Shown: positions 63,633-64,000 of the stretch, piece after piece
How the letters are laid out: each line of letters starts with the position of its first letter
How positions within the stretch are numbered: the first letter of the stretch is position 1
Assembly (NCBI GenBank): GCA_024636935.1
Contig: JAGXGC010000036.1
Location: 35,160-99,159 of the forward strand
Direction: 5' to 3'
DNA length: 64,000 bases
Source: Sideroxydans sp.
GTDB lineage: Bacteria > Pseudomonadota > Gammaproteobacteria > Burkholderiales > Gallionellaceae
Translations under genes and position numbers: made by a program
Notes under the pieces: model-generated
Told to the model about the DNA's origin: nothing
What the model saw: the letters and a program-made list of their open reading frames with translations, nothing else
Databases searched by the model: none

Positions 63633-63886
63633 GGGGGGGCACGAAGTGCCCGCCCTGTGACTTGGGGTTTGAATTTCTTCCCCTTGAGCGCCGCCGAGTA
63701 GCGCAGGCGAGTCAGGGGATTTCGGCGAGGACTGTCTGAGCGCAAAGCGCGAGTTCCGCAGCCGCCTGACTTGCCGAGCAACGCAGGGAACCCACGAAGT
63801 GGGCGGCAAACCAGGGTCGCCTTTTCTTTGGTTACTTTCTTTTGGCGAAGCAAAAGAAAGTGGTTCATCCGACTTTCCCGTGGGTA
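63633..63886 (-). repeat. Long intergenic repeat, copy B (inverted with copy A)
   Basis: Read on the minus strand it repeats copy A: CACTTTCTTTTGCTTCGCC, CCGCCCACTTCGTGGGTTCC, GGCGGCTGCGGAACTCGCGC, CAGTCCTCGCCGAAATCCCC, CTACTCGGCGGCGCTCAAGG, and the GGGCACTTCGTGCCC hairpin. A few short differences separate the copies. The 113 bases beyond it to the right edge show the end of an open plus-strand frame (stop at 63994-63996), which I cannot identify. Confidence 0.85.
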
Positions 63887-64000
63887 ACCTGAGCCGGATA
63901 CAGATCAAGTCCACCGCAGTGGAAGTAGATGGCGATCTTGAAATGGTCACGATTCCTGAATCCACAGGCCCGTTTTTGTACAGTAGCGATCTTTGAGTTC

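Noticed and set aside
63799..63996. 65-codon plus-strand frame ending near the right edge
   Set aside because: The first part is repeat copy B. Only about 35 codons are unique, too few to identify. It may be the end of a gene interrupted by the repeat.
1..64000. CRISPR array, prophage or complete insertion sequence
   Set aside because: No evenly spaced direct repeats, no cas genes, no transposase and no phage structural genes were seen. Repeats present are palindromic intergenic types and the rnpB triplication.

Overview
The window looks like a chromosomal segment of a betaproteobacterium, most likely in or near the Nitrosomonadales/Gallionellaceae. This rests on gene order and protein style, not on any database search. 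The supporting blocks are dusB-fis-purH-purD, rpsP-rimM-trmD-rplS with ypjD and ffh, aceE-aceF-nadD-rsfS-rlmH-maf-rng, and yggS-proC-yggT-yggU beside pilT-pilU. A CbbY-type phosphatase and a secreted beta-carbonic anhydrase would suit a CO2-fixing organism, but no Rubisco gene is present to confirm that.

Layout. Positions 1-3900 are accessory: a Fic protein cut by the left edge, slyX, an AbiE-type toxin-antitoxin pair and a TerB-like protein. Positions 3866-4490 hold a palindromic repeat and a well-formed candidate small RNA gene (sigma70-type promoter, three hairpins, terminator-like end), followed by dusC and a GST-family gene. Positions 6253-12357 form a leftward four-gene defence island: type III Mod, type III Res, a GIY-YIG protein with a RAMA-like C-terminus, and a membrane-anchored NERD protein. 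Positions 13055-19317 carry the purine/dihydrouridine cluster, in which a GmrSD-like DUF262/DUF1524 gene separates purH from purD. Positions 19444-22998 carry a ubiquinone-type hydroxylase, dsbC and a membrane adenylate/guanylate cyclase. RNase P RNA (rnpB) lies at 23074-23423; its promoter and 5' end are repeated twice more upstream. Then come ppx, phoU, rpiA, a decayed tRNA-Ala, xerD, ogt and the ribosome-maturation block.

Positions 31616-50475 are mostly rightward housekeeping genes: ffh, cbbY, ilvA, the 5-formyl-THF ligase gene, aceEF, nadD, rsfS, rlmH, maf, rng, a carbonic anhydrase and the twitching ATPases pilT/pilU. A leftward yggS-proC-yggT-yggU block sits among them. Two copies of a small inverted-repeat element lie directly against gene stop codons here. 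Positions 50518-55940 run leftward and end in a five-gene chain (VanZ, thioredoxin-like ferredoxin, hydrolase, ABC ATPase, ABC permease) in which every junction overlaps by 1-4 bases.

The right end holds a bacteriohemerythrin, an RsuA-type pseudouridine synthase with an altered catalytic motif, and a 1542-residue CheB-CheR-PAS-GGDEF-EAL protein. That protein's apparent promoter has a ten-C tract inside its 17-base spacer, which suggests phase-variable c-di-GMP/chemotaxis signalling. A BRCT-domain gene enclosed by long inverted repeats closes the window. The most rewarding leads are the poly-C promoter, the rnpB 5' triplication, the type III R-M/GIY-YIG/NERD island, the defence gene inside the pur operon, and the orphan small RNA.
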